Positions 1 through 7,692 of a stretch of 64,000 nucleotides of DNA are shown piece after piece (position 1 is the first letter of the stretch; each line of letters begins with the position of its first letter). The stretch comes from Terriglobia bacterium. Lineage in GTDB: Bacteria > Acidobacteriota > Vicinamibacteria > Vicinamibacterales > CAVVIG01. The stretch covers positions 1 to 64,000 of the forward strand of contig JAIQFX010000059.1 in the NCBI GenBank assembly GCA_020073005.1, given 5' to 3'. The position numbers and the translations under genes were made by a program. The notes beneath the pieces are model-generated. The model worked only from the letters and a program-made list of their open reading frames with translations, made no database searches and had not been told where the DNA came from.

Positions 1-476
1 CCGGCATAGCCGCCGAAGTACACGGCCGCCGCCGTCCAACTGATCGCGCGCTGCAGCAGCACGTCCCGCATTGCCGCGGTACGCGGCCGATCCAGGGCTT
101 CGCGATAGAAACGGAAGTCGAGGTACGCGCAGCGGAGCATGACACCGATGGCAATCGGGGCCAGCACGGACAGCGTCACCGGCGCTTCCGCCCAGTCGCT
201 GATTTGTCGTGGCGTGAAGACCGACGCGACGGCCGCCGTGGCGACGAGGAAGATCGCCCACGGCCGCCGGCCCGCGCTGAAGAGATCAAGATCGCGCGCG
301 AACGTCCGGATGCTGCGCGCGCGGCGCCTGACGATCGCGAACGCGGCGACCTCGAACGCCGGAATGAAACTCCACGCGATCGCGCCGCCGATGACGAGCC
401 GCGCCGTCAGCCGGCCCGACACGATCAGCGAGACGCAGCAGCCAAGTAGAAACGCGAACGAGACGGTCTTCTTCAG
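1..476 (-). CDS. Partial integral membrane protein (3' end outside window)
   Basis: An open minus-strand frame runs off the left edge; about 158 residues are visible. It begins with a Lys-Lys pair, then a hydrophobic helix (SFAFLLGCCVSLIVSG), an amphipathic Arg-rich stretch (IVRRRARSIRTFARD), further hydrophobic segments (WAIFLVATAAVASVF, VTLSVLAPIAIGV) and a last helix leaving the window. I do not recognise the family. It lies 27 bases downstream of, and in the same frame as, the NHL-protein gene, so it may be co-transcribed. The start is uncertain: there is no ATG near the front. A CTG at 476 follows a G-rich repeat, and a GTG at 422 is the first conventional alternative. Confidence 0.5.
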   Translation of the reverse strand, partial: MKKTVSFAFLLGCCVSLIVSGRLTARLVIGGAIAWSFIPAFEVAAFAIVRRRARSIRTFARDLDLFSAGRRPWAIFLVATAAVASVFTPRQISDWAEAPVTLSVLAPIAIGVMLRCAYLDFRFYREALDRPRTAAMRDVLLQRAISWTAAAVYFGGYA

Positions 477-499
477 CCTTGAGCCCTCAGCCCTCAGCC
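472..499. repeat. Tandem heptamer array (4 copies)
   Basis: Four head-to-tail heptamers TTCAGCC, TTGAGCC, CTCAGCC, CTCAGCC fill the gap between two minus-strand genes, reaching to within 5 bases of the NHL gene stop codon. Read on the minus strand they give GGCTGAG-type units that include Shine-Dalgarno-like purines ahead of the partial membrane gene. The same seven-base periodicity with other sequences recurs at 9197, 18463 and 54361. Confidence 0.7.
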
Positions 500-503
500 C
501 TTC

Positions 504-1781
504 TTACTTCTTCGGCCACACAACGCCCTGATCCTTCTTCGTAATGGGCGCGAGACCTTTGTACATGAACCGCTGCACGCGCTGGCCGCGGTAGGTTTCC
601 GTCGTGTAGATGTTGCCTTTCGAGTCGACGGCGATGCTGTGCACGCCGTAGAACTCGCCCGGCTGCCGCCCGCCTTCGCCGAACGTCGTCAGCATCTCGA
701 GCGAGTCGCGCTCGAGAATGTGGACGCGATCGTTTTCGCCGTCCGCGAGGTAGATGTACTTCTGCTGCGCGTCCTTCGAGAACGCGATGTCCCACACCGA
801 GCCCGAGCCCAGCGTGTCCTTGTTGATGAACATCTCCTTCACGTACGTGCCGTCCGGCTTGAAGACCTGGATGCGATCGTTCACGCGGTCGCAGACGTAG
901 AGCAGCCGGTCGACGGACATCTCGGCGCAGTGCACGGGATTCCTGAACTGCTGCGGCGGCGGCGCGCTCGGATTGTAGCGGCCGAGGTCGACGTCCTCCG
1001 GCCTGTGGCCGTACGCGCCCCAGTGCCGCTTGTACTTGCCGGTGTCCGCGTCGTACACGATGACGCGATGATTGCCGTAGCCGTCGGACACGTAGACTTC
1101 GTTCGCGACCTTGTCGATGAACGTTTTCGCCGGCAGCCGCAGATTCTCGGTGTCGTTGCTGCCCTTGCTCTGGCCGGGCTTGCCGATCTGCATCAGGAAC
1201 GTGCCGTCCTGCGTGAACTTCAGGATCATCGCGTCGTTGAAGTAACCCTGGATGCCGCCGGTCTGGCTCTCGTTGAGCACGTTGCTGCCCGCGACGCCGC
1301 GCTGACCGCGGCCCGCGCCGCGCCCGCCTGGAGGCGTGCCGCGTCCGTTGCCGCCGATCCAGACATTGCCTTTGTAGTCGACCGTGATGCCGTGGTTCGA
1401 CTCGGGCCAGTCGTAGCCTTGTCCCGGTCCGCCGAAGTGGCCGATGAGATTGCCTTCCATGTCGAACTCGAGAATCGGCGGGGCGGGCGCGCAGCATTGC
1501 GCCGTCGGTGGATTCGTCGTCGCGTGGACCTCGCCGGGCTCGAGCGAGCCGGCGCGGTGGATGATCCACACGTGATCCTGCGCGTCGACCGAGACGCCGA
1601 TCGTCTGGCCGAGGATCCAGTGGTTGGGCAGCGGCTTCGGCCACAACGGATCCACCTCGAACCTCGGCGCCGTCGTCGTGGCGGCCTGCAGCCGCATCTG
1701 TTTCTCGAGCACGCTGCTGCCGGCGCCGAGCGCGACGGCGAGCGCGAGGAGGATCGTGCCGGTCAGGAGATGGCGTCGCAT
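504..1781 (-). CDS. Secreted NHL-repeat beta-propeller protein
   Basis: Predicted exported six-bladed propeller of about 425 residues. The chosen ATG at 1781 (MRRHLLTGTILLALAVALG) gives a clean signal peptide and has GAAAGGA six bases upstream; a longer frame to 1829 lacks these. NHL-type blades recur with the phrase form 'V-D-x-x-G-N-V/I-W/Y': DYKGNVWIGGNG, DKVANEVYVSDGYGNHRV, DRLLYVCDRVNDRIQVF, KYIYLADGENDRVHI, DSKGNIYTTETYRGQRV. Such proteins resemble the peptidylamidoglycolate-lyase/NHL family but no catalytic role can be read here; ligand scaffolding or a lyase activity are both possible. The insert GRGTPPGGRGAGRGQRG is glycine/arginine-rich. The first gene of a minus-strand unit diverging from the thioredoxin gene at 1888. 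Confidence 0.85.
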   Translation of the reverse strand: MRRHLLTGTILLALAVALGAGSSVLEKQMRLQAATTTAPRFEVDPLWPKPLPNHWILGQTIGVSVDAQDHVWIIHRAGSLEPGEVHATTNPPTAQCCAPAPPILEFDMEGNLIGHFGGPGQGYDWPESNHGITVDYKGNVWIGGNGRGTPPGGRGAGRGQRGVAGSNVLNESQTGGIQGYFNDAMILKFTQDGTFLMQIGKPGQSKGSNDTENLRLPAKTFIDKVANEVYVSDGYGNHRVIVYDADTGKYKRHWGAYGHRPEDVDLGRYNPSAPPPQQFRNPVHCAEMSVDRLLYVCDRVNDRIQVFKPDGTYVKEMFINKDTLGSGSVWDIAFSKDAQQKYIYLADGENDRVHILERDSLEMLTTFGEGGRQPGEFYGVHSIAVDSKGNIYTTETYRGQRVQRFMYKGLAPITKKDQGVVWPKK

Positions 1782-1834
1782 AGAGGTCCTTTCTCTTCGC
1801 GTGGAGCCGTCGCGGATCCCGGGATGCATGGCGT

Positions 1835-1852
1835 AGTTTAAAGGAATAAACT
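1835..1852. promoter_or_regulatory. Perfect dyad in divergent promoter region
   Basis: AGTTTA (1835-1840) and TAAACT (1847-1852) form a perfect inverted repeat around a six-base centre. It lies in the 106-base gap between the divergent NHL gene (start 1781) and TlpA-like gene (start 1888), an AT-rich island in GC-rich DNA. The position suits an operator or overlapping -10 elements for both genes. No regulator is assigned. Confidence 0.4.
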
Positions 1853-1887
1853 CGGGGTAGACGGGTTAATCCGCGAAGGAGTCGTTG

Positions 1888-2514
1888 ATGCGCAAGGGGT
1901 TGATGATTGGCGCGGTGGCCGGCGTGGCCGTCGCGGTGGCGATGGGCATCGCCGTGCCGCGCATGCGGACTGCGCCGAAAGCCGCCGAAACGCAGACCGC
2001 GAAAGCGCTCGGGACGACGACCGCCAAGGCGCCGGACACGGCGTCGTGTCCCGCCGACGCGAAGCCGGCCAACTTCAACTTCACGCTCAAGGACCTCGAG
2101 GGCAAAGAAGTGAAGCTCGCGGACTACAAGGGCAAGGTCATCCTGCTCGACTTTTGGGCGACGTGGTGCGGCCCCTGCAAGATCGAAATCCCCGCCTTCA
2201 TCGAGCTCTACACCAAGTACAAGCCGCAGGGCTTCGAAGTGGTCAGCGTCGTCCTGCTGGATCGGTTCGTCAACGCGAAGCCGTTCGCCGAGAAGATGAA
2301 GATGAATTACCCGGTCCTCGACGGCGATCCGCAGCAGGACAAGATCGACGATGCGTATGGGCCGCTGTTCGGTTTGCCGATGTCGTTCATGATTTCACGC
2401 GACGGCCGCGTGTGTCAGAAGCACCTCGGCTTGCCGGCGATGAAGGACGGCACGGAGCCGGACGAGAAGACCGTCAAGGACATCTTCGAAGCCGAGATCA
2501 AAGCGCTGCTCTGA
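1888..2514 (+). CDS. TlpA/ResA-like exported thioredoxin
   Basis: Thiol-disulfide oxidoreductase of about 208 residues. An N-terminal hydrophobic helix (GLMIGAVAGVAVAVAMGIAV) acts as signal anchor or signal peptide, so the catalytic domain should be periplasmic. The domain opens with the typical 'NFTLKDLEGKEVKLADYKGKVILLDFWATWCGPC'-type front (given here only as landmarks: ADYKGKV, then WATWCGPC with the CxxC pair) and has the cis-proline region GLPMSF. An extra Cys occurs in RVCQKH. The ATG at 1888 has GAAGGA seven bases upstream; a TTG three bases earlier is less likely. Followed after 13 bases by a Pro-rich secreted protein, so probably an operon. Likely role: reduction of periplasmic disulfides or cytochrome maturation; the substrate is not visible. 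Confidence 0.9.
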   Translation: MRKGLMIGAVAGVAVAVAMGIAVPRMRTAPKAAETQTAKALGTTTAKAPDTASCPADAKPANFNFTLKDLEGKEVKLADYKGKVILLDFWATWCGPCKIEIPAFIELYTKYKPQGFEVVSVVLLDRFVNAKPFAEKMKMNYPVLDGDPQQDKIDDAYGPLFGLPMSFMISRDGRVCQKHLGLPAMKDGTEPDEKTVKDIFEAEIKALL

Positions 2515-2527
2515 AAGGACCCGAAAT

Positions 2528-3133
2528 ATGAAAGCGATCCTCGTCGTCCTCGGCATGCTGGCGGCTCCGGCGCTCGGGTACGCGGGGCAGCAGCCGCCGC
2601 CGCGTCACGAGCCGGCGCGATCGCCGGAGTCCGGCGGTCATCATCACGGCGCGAGGTCGCAGCCGGACGCGCCGCCGGCGGCGCCGGCGATGCCGGGACT
2701 GTCAGCCGCGCAAGTGCTGTCCGGCCCACTGCCGATGTTTCCTCAGCCTGCGTCGCCGTTCGACGCCGCGCCCTCGACGTACGTGCCGCACAAAGGTCTC
2801 TCTCCGTTCCTTCGTCCGCGCCGATCGATTGTGATCGGCGGCTTCGCGTTTGGCGGCGACGCTTCGCCCGAGATGCCGTCCGCGCTCAGTCCAATAGAAA
2901 CGCCGGCGATCGAAATGCCTGCCGCGGCGCCGCAGCCGCCGAACCCACAGCCGCCAGACGCGCAGCCGCCGGTCGCGCCGCCCGATACGCCGGCGAGTGT
3001 TGCGCCGCCGAACACTGCGCCCGTCACGTTGTATGTGATTCCCGGTTGTTACGCCGGCGACAAACCGCCTGCTGATGGAATGCTGCCGTCGGGATGCGAC
3101 GTGGCGAACTTGCGGATCGTGCGGATCAGATAG
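2528..3133 (+). CDS. Secreted proline-rich hypothetical protein
   Basis: A 201-residue protein with signal peptide (MKAILVVLGMLAAPALGYAG) followed by long Pro/Ala-rich, probably unstructured segments (repeated PQPPNPQPPDAQPPVAPP-like stretches). A short ordered C-terminus carries two cysteines (VIPGCYAGDKPP ... LPSGCDVANLRIVRIR), a likely disulfide. A similar 'Y-V-I-P-x-C-Y-x-G-x-x-P' end occurs in other acidobacterial exported proteins by my recollection, but I cannot name a family. It sits 13 bases behind the thioredoxin gene, so the Cys pair might be a substrate of that enzyme (inference). Confidence 0.7.
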   Translation: MKAILVVLGMLAAPALGYAGQQPPPRHEPARSPESGGHHHGARSQPDAPPAAPAMPGLSAAQVLSGPLPMFPQPASPFDAAPSTYVPHKGLSPFLRPRRSIVIGGFAFGGDASPEMPSALSPIETPAIEMPAAAPQPPNPQPPDAQPPVAPPDTPASVAPPNTAPVTLYVIPGCYAGDKPPADGMLPSGCDVANLRIVRIR

Positions 3134-3159
3134 GACGAGAGATCAATCAATCGCCGACG

Positions 3160-3522
3160 ATGTGCCGGGAAGTCGGCAGATTGTCTGGCATCCCGCTTGC
3201 GACGATCGCCAGTATGGTGGTCGTGTCGAACGTCACGTACTGGCATCGCGAGCTGCCGCCCGTGGACGCCGAACCCATCGGCGATCACACGCTCGAAGCC
3301 GCGAGCCGGCGCATTCCTGACACCATCGCGCGCCGCGACGATCTCTGGACCGCGTGTCACGCGGAATTGATGGAGCACGCGCGCGAACGCCTGGAGCAGG
3401 AAGTCATCCGGCTCGGCGGACGTTACGCGCACGTGCTCGACGAGACGATCGAGCCGAAACACGATCCGATCAGCGGCGAAGCCTGGCTGCACGGACGGTT
3501 CAGGTACGTGCTGTATCGCTGA
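3160..3522 (+). CDS. Hypothetical protein, possibly 5'-truncated
   Basis: About 120 residues from ATG 3160; the open frame extends back to 3094, inside the previous gene. The N-terminal stretch GIPLATIASMVVVSNVTYWH looks like a buried strand or membrane-adjacent segment, and the C-terminal half is well ordered: ARERLEQEVIRLGGRYAHV, then GEAWLHGRFRYVLYR, an ending that resembles small alpha/beta domains in which a 'GA-Y-V-H/V-L' strand follows an amphipathic helix. No signal peptide is evident with either start, although the context is exported proteins, so an N-terminal portion may be missing. Function unknown. It ends one base before the convergent lipoprotein gene. Confidence 0.55.
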   Translation: MCREVGRLSGIPLATIASMVVVSNVTYWHRELPPVDAEPIGDHTLEAASRRIPDTIARRDDLWTACHAELMEHARERLEQEVIRLGGRYAHVLDETIEPKHDPISGEAWLHGRFRYVLYR

Positions 3523-4218
3523 CTAGCGTCCCACGACCTTCAGCGCCGTTTCCAGCTTGAACGTGAGCTCGGTGTCCGCGGGAATCTTGATCGATCCGCC
3601 CTTGGTCAGCACCTGGGCCAGCGCGCCTCCGCCGGCACCGGCGCCGGCGCCGATGGCCGCGCCCTTCCCGCCGCCGGTGATCGCACCGATGACGGAGCCG
3701 ATCGCCGCGCCGCCACCAAGGAACTCCGCCGTGCGCTTGTTCTTGCCGATCCCTTCGCGCCCCTTCTCGGCGAGGTCCACGGTGTTGAGCGCGTACTGCC
3801 GCCCGCCGACCGCGACCGACTTCAGATCGAGGATCAGATCCGAGGCGCCCTTGGTCTCTCCGCCGCCCGCGGATTTGATAATGATGAGCGCGTCCGCGCC
3901 GTCCGGAATGACGACCTTGCCGTCGGCGTCCAGCACGTCCTTCGTCACGTCGGCCTCGAACGTCTGGCCTTCCGTCGCCGTCGACGAATCGATCGCCACG
4001 GCGTTGCGCACGCTGATCTCGGCGCCGGCCGGCACTTCATAGGTCTTCGTCGTGATGTGCTCCTGCGTCGGACGCGGGCGGGCCGGCCGCGTCGCCTGCG
4101 GTGCCGTGCCCGCCGGCGCCGCGGCGGGAGGCGCCGCGGTCGCGGGAGGCGCCGGCTCCGGTGACGAACCGCAGGCGGCAACCAACAACAGCAAGGGGAG
4201 TATCGCGAGGCGTTTCAT
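3523..4218 (-). CDS. Glycine-zipper lipoprotein
   Basis: 231 residues. The signal peptide ends in a clear lipobox (LLLLVAAC, Cys 16), then a Pro/Ala-rich spacer of about 35 residues, a compact domain (about 50-150; features DVTKDVLDADGKVVIPDGA, QYALNTVDL), and a glycine-zipper segment (GGGAAIGSVIGAITGGGKG..., about 165-200) of the kind that inserts in or lies on membranes. The C-terminus (IKIPADTELTFKLETAL) is a 'pressure for beta-strand' ending common to this lipoprotein group. Expected location: inner leaflet of the outer membrane. GGAG lies seven bases before ATG 4218. Function otherwise unknown. Confidence 0.8.
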   Translation of the reverse strand: MKRLAILPLLLLVAACGSSPEPAPPATAAPPAAAPAGTAPQATRPARPRPTQEHITTKTYEVPAGAEISVRNAVAIDSSTATEGQTFEADVTKDVLDADGKVVIPDGADALIIIKSAGGGETKGASDLILDLKSVAVGGRQYALNTVDLAEKGREGIGKNKRTAEFLGGGAAIGSVIGAITGGGKGAAIGAGAGAGGGALAQVLTKGGSIKIPADTELTFKLETALKVVGR

Positions 4219-4276
4219 GAGTGGCTCCAGTTCAAAAGGGGGGGCGGATCAACGGTACGGTGCAGCGGGCGCCGAG

Positions 4277-5467
4277 TCAAGACTCCAGACGGCGGACGTC
4301 CACATCAGGCAGAAACGCGGCGAGCGCGCCAATCAGTGGCAGAAATGCGCACAGCCGGTAGACGAACTCGATGCCGGTGTGATCGGCAAGCGCGCCGAGG
4401 ACGGCGGCGCCGAGGCCGCCCATCCCGAACGCGAATCCGAAGAACACGCCCGAGATGAGACCGATGCGGCCCGGGACGAGCTCCTGCGCGTAGACGACGA
4501 TCGCGGAGAACGCTGAGGCGAGCACGAGGCCGATCAGGACGGTCAGAATCGGCGTCCAGAACAGATTCGCGTAGGGCAGCGCGAGCGTGAACGGGAAGAC
4601 GCCGAAGATCGATCCCCAGATCACGTACTTGCGGCCGAAGCGATCGCCGATCGGTCCGCCGAGGATCGTGCCGGCGGCGGCCGCGGCGAGAAAGACGAAC
4701 AGGTTGATCTGCGCGGTGCGGACCGAGACGTGGAACTTCTCGATCAAGTAGAACGTGTAGTAGCTGTTCAGGCTCGCCAGATAGAAGTACTTGGAGAAGA
4801 TCAGCGCCGCGAGAATCGCCAGCGGCCAGCCGACGCGCCGAAGCGCCGGATTATCGGAGTGGCGCGAAGGCGGGCGCGGCGGCGCGACCGGCCTCGACTT
4901 GTACCAGCCGCCGATCCGCCACAGGACGATCATCGCGACGAGCGCGAGCGGCGCGCACAGCGCCACGCTCCAGAGTCCGCGGGGCGCGACGAGGAACGCC
5001 GCGAGCAGCGGACCGAACGACGACCCGGCGTTGCCGCCGACCTGGAAGAGCGATTGCGCGAGGCCGTGCCGTCCGCCGGACGCCATGCGCGCGACGCGAG
5101 ACGACTCGGGATGAAAGACGGCCGAGCCGATACCCATCAGCCCCGCGGCCACGAGCAGCACGGCGAACGTGCCCGCGATCGAGAGCAGCAGAATGCCGGC
5201 CAGCGTGACGCCCATGCCGGCGACGAGCGAGTACGGCGTCGGCCGCCGATCGGTGTAGTGGCCGATGATCGGCTGCAGCAGCGACGCCGTCACCTGCAGC
5301 GTGAGCGTCATCAGGCCGATCTGCGCGAAGCTCAGCGCGAACGCCGACTTGAGCAGTGGATAGATCGACGGGACGACCGCCTGGACCGTGTCGTTGAGGA
5401 GGTGGGAAACACTAATCGCGGCCAGGACGGCAAACGCCGTGGTTTCTCGTCCCTGGCCGCGATTCAT
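4277..5467 (-). CDS. fsr: MFS exporter, fosmidomycin-resistance (Fsr) family
   Basis: 396-residue 12-helix major facilitator. Family hallmarks are strong: the N-terminal SHLLNDTVQAVVPSIYP, the GHYTDRRPTP loop 2-3 motif, and the segment FHPESSRVARMASGGRHGLA followed by SLFQVGGNAGSSFGPLLAAF, which is nearly diagnostic for Fsr-type pumps. The central loop (YKSRPVAPPRPPSRHSD) separates the two six-helix halves. In E. coli Fsr exports fosmidomycin; here the natural substrate is unknown. It starts 24 bases after the Mo-oxidoreductase stop on the same strand, so the two are probably one operon. Confidence 0.9.
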   Translation of the reverse strand: MNRGQGRETTAFAVLAAISVSHLLNDTVQAVVPSIYPLLKSAFALSFAQIGLMTLTLQVTASLLQPIIGHYTDRRPTPYSLVAGMGVTLAGILLLSIAGTFAVLLVAAGLMGIGSAVFHPESSRVARMASGGRHGLAQSLFQVGGNAGSSFGPLLAAFLVAPRGLWSVALCAPLALVAMIVLWRIGGWYKSRPVAPPRPPSRHSDNPALRRVGWPLAILAALIFSKYFYLASLNSYYTFYLIEKFHVSVRTAQINLFVFLAAAAAGTILGGPIGDRFGRKYVIWGSIFGVFPFTLALPYANLFWTPILTVLIGLVLASAFSAIVVYAQELVPGRIGLISGVFFGFAFGMGGLGAAVLGALADHTGIEFVYRLCAFLPLIGALAAFLPDVDVRRLES

Positions 5468-5491
5468 TCGAGCGACGGTTCGCGGACTGCG

Positions 5492-6655
5492 CTACGCGAT
5501 CTTCACTTTGCGCGGCGCCTGTGAATCTTCTTCGAGGAAGGATTTCTTCGTCTCGTTCTCCTGCGCTGTCTTCTGGACCCTGCCGCTGACGTCGGTCACG
5601 CGCGAGATGAGCGTGTGATCGCCGGGCGTCGCGTTGGTCCACGTGTAGGTGTAGAACTTCCAGCCGTACTTGTCCTTCGTCGACGCGTCCGCCGCAGCCA
5701 GCTGCCACGGGCCGTCGTCGACTTTCACTTCGACCGACTTGAGCGGCGTGCCGTCGTTCAGCACGACCGCGAGCACCTTGTACTGGCTGCCGGTCTTGGT
5801 GACGCGCGCGATGAACGACTTCAGGTTCATGTGCGTGACGGCCGTTTCCTTCCACATCATCTCGCCGTCGATCATCTCGCCGCGCAGCGTGCGGTACCAG
5901 CGCGCCTGGAAGCGGCCGAGGTACGCGTCTTCCTGCAGGTGGATGTGCTGGAGCCACTTGACGTTGCACACGCCGTAGTAGCCCGGCACCAGCAGGCGGA
6001 GCGGGGCGCCCTGATGCTTCGTCAGCGGCTCGCCGTTGAGCGCGTAGGCGAGGAAGATTTCGGGCGACAGCGCCTTCTCGCGCGGGAGGCTGCGGCCGAA
6101 GTTCTGCTCGAGCGTGAACTTCTGCGTCCGCCACTCGATCTCTTCCTGACCGTGATCGGCGCCGAAGAACACGAACTCCTTCGCGCTCGCCTTCACGCCC
6201 GCCGCGTCGAGCACGCTCTTGAGCGGCAGGCCGGTCCAGCGTCCGTTGCCCGCCAGGCCGTTCAGCGGCCCGCGGTTGCCGGAGCACTCGAAGCCGGCGA
6301 CGAACTCTCTGCCGCCCATCTTCTTGAGATCGTCGAGCGAGAACGACTTCGTCTGGTTCACCAGACCGGTGACCTTCAGCTTGTAGGTCGCCATGTCGAC
6401 GTCCGGGTGCCCGTAGTGCTGCGTCGTCGCGAATTTGTTCGCCGGCGTGAACGGACCATCGATCGTCCGGATGTCGAGCGTCCGCCGATCGGGCGGAACC
6501 TCCCAGCGGACGTTTTCGGGAATATCGGTGAACGGCACGAGCGTTTCGCCTTGCGCGAGCACCGGCAGCGCCCACTCGGGCACCGCGAACATGCTCATGC
6601 CCGCCACTGCCAGGCCGCCCTTGAGGATGTCGCGACGAGTCTGGTGCATGGTCAT
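5492..6655 (-). CDS. Tat-exported sulfite-oxidase-family molybdoenzyme
   Basis: 387 residues. A twin-arginine signal (QTRRDILKGGLAVAGMSMFA) precedes an oxidoreductase molybdopterin-binding domain (about 70-250) with the Mo-ligand cysteine in EFVAGFECSGNRG, the His-containing GHPDVD segment, and LRLLVPGYYGVCNVKWL. The C-terminal 130 residues are the Mo-co dimerisation Ig-like domain (SFIARVTKTGSQYKVLAVVLNDG). This is the SoxC/sulfite dehydrogenase catalytic-subunit type; the physiological electron acceptor, normally a small cytochrome, is not encoded next door. Expected to fold in the cytoplasm with cofactor and act in the periplasm. Confidence 0.9.
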   Translation of the reverse strand: MTMHQTRRDILKGGLAVAGMSMFAVPEWALPVLAQGETLVPFTDIPENVRWEVPPDRRTLDIRTIDGPFTPANKFATTQHYGHPDVDMATYKLKVTGLVNQTKSFSLDDLKKMGGREFVAGFECSGNRGPLNGLAGNGRWTGLPLKSVLDAAGVKASAKEFVFFGADHGQEEIEWRTQKFTLEQNFGRSLPREKALSPEIFLAYALNGEPLTKHQGAPLRLLVPGYYGVCNVKWLQHIHLQEDAYLGRFQARWYRTLRGEMIDGEMMWKETAVTHMNLKSFIARVTKTGSQYKVLAVVLNDGTPLKSVEVKVDDGPWQLAAADASTKDKYGWKFYTYTWTNATPGDHTLISRVTDVSGRVQKTAQENETKKSFLEEDSQAPRKVKIA

Positions 6656-6715
6656 CTTGAAGGTCCCTTTCCGGCTGTTTGTCGCCTGGCAGATGCTAAC
6701 GCGTCGACCCTGTAC

Positions 6716-6742
6716 TTGTCACCAGAGACGTGCGAATATATG
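6716..6742 (+). promoter_or_regulatory. Possible sigma-70-type promoter
   Basis: TTGTCA at 6716-6721 is followed 15-17 bases later by TATATG/TATGGC (6737-6744) in the divergent gap between the Mo-oxidoreductase and the outer-membrane-protein gene. The AT-rich element is unusual for this DNA. It would give a 5' leader of about 75 bases for the gene at 6826. Pattern match only. Confidence 0.3.
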
Positions 6743-6825
6743 GCCTCGCTCTAAAGGATGACGGGCGGTCCGCCGAAAGACAGATGTCACAAGTTGTCCG
6801 CGCGTCATCATTGTGGAGGTTCAGC

Positions 6826-7674
6826 ATGCGAAGGTTGAGTTTCGTGGCGGTGGCGGTGGTCGTGATCAGCGCGCTCCTGCCGCTCCAGAGTTCTGCCCAG
6901 ACCCCGTCTCTCTCGACATCGACGGTCCCGGAATCGGTCGTCATGTCGTCCTCGAGTGCGACCGCGCTCGACACCACGTTCGAGCAGGGCGGCAGCCGTT
7001 CGACGTCCGGCAGCCCGGCTGTGGGCGTTGGCGTCAAGATCGGCACGCTCGGTATCGGTCCTCAGGTGGCGGTGGAAGTCGCCAACCGGGTCAACGTGCG
7101 CGGCGGGTTCAACCTGTTCAGCTACAGCCACACCTTCGACCAGAGCGGCGCCAGCATCGACGGCTCGCTCAAGCTCCAGTCGGTGGAAGCGAACCTTGAT
7201 CTCTTGATCGGCGGCGGCTTCCGCTTCAGCCCTGGCGTCCTGCTCTACAACAACAACCACGTGGACGGAACGCTGAGCGTCCCGGCCGGGAACTCGTTCT
7301 CGATCGGCGGCCAGAACTACACGAGCCTGGCGGCTGATCCGATTAAGGGCACGGCGTCGATGACATTCAACAAGTTCTCGCCGATGCTCGCGATTGGCTT
7401 CGGCCAGCTCGTGCCGCGCAGCGGCCGCCATTTCAGCATGGCGTTCGACATCGGCGTGGTCTTCGAGGACGCTCCGACGGTGGGGCTCACGTATGCGGGC
7501 ACCGGCTGTCTCGTGACGACGCCGGCGCTGCCGGCGTCGATTGCGTGCAAGCCCATCAACACGCAGGCCAACATCACGTCCGCGATCGCCGACGAGCAGA
7601 CGAAGTTCAGCGATGCGGTGAGCATCCTCAAGTACTACCCGATTGTGTCGCTCGGCTTCGGCTGGCGCTTCTAG
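6826..7674 (+). CDS. Outer-membrane beta-barrel protein
   Basis: 282 residues from ATG 6826, preceded by GGAGG six bases upstream; the longer open frame to 6730 has no signal peptide at its front and is disfavoured. Signal peptide MRRLSFVAVAVVVISALLPLQSSAQ. The mature part has alternating-pattern strands (GPQVAVEVANRVNVRGGFNLFSYSHTF, LLIGGGFRFSPGVLLYNNNHV, FSPMLAIGFGQLVP) and ends in an aromatic-terminated strand (SLGFGWRF), the usual BAM recognition signal. A short loop contains a Cys pair (TGCLVTTPALPASIACK). Resembles small OmpA/OmpW-like barrels; no transported substrate is evident. Confidence 0.75.
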   Translation: MRRLSFVAVAVVVISALLPLQSSAQTPSLSTSTVPESVVMSSSSATALDTTFEQGGSRSTSGSPAVGVGVKIGTLGIGPQVAVEVANRVNVRGGFNLFSYSHTFDQSGASIDGSLKLQSVEANLDLLIGGGFRFSPGVLLYNNNHVDGTLSVPAGNSFSIGGQNYTSLAADPIKGTASMTFNKFSPMLAIGFGQLVPRSGRHFSMAFDIGVVFEDAPTVGLTYAGTGCLVTTPALPASIACKPINTQANITSAIADEQTKFSDAVSILKYYPIVSLGFGWRF

Positions 7675-7692
7675 ATTCCTCGGCGGTTTGAC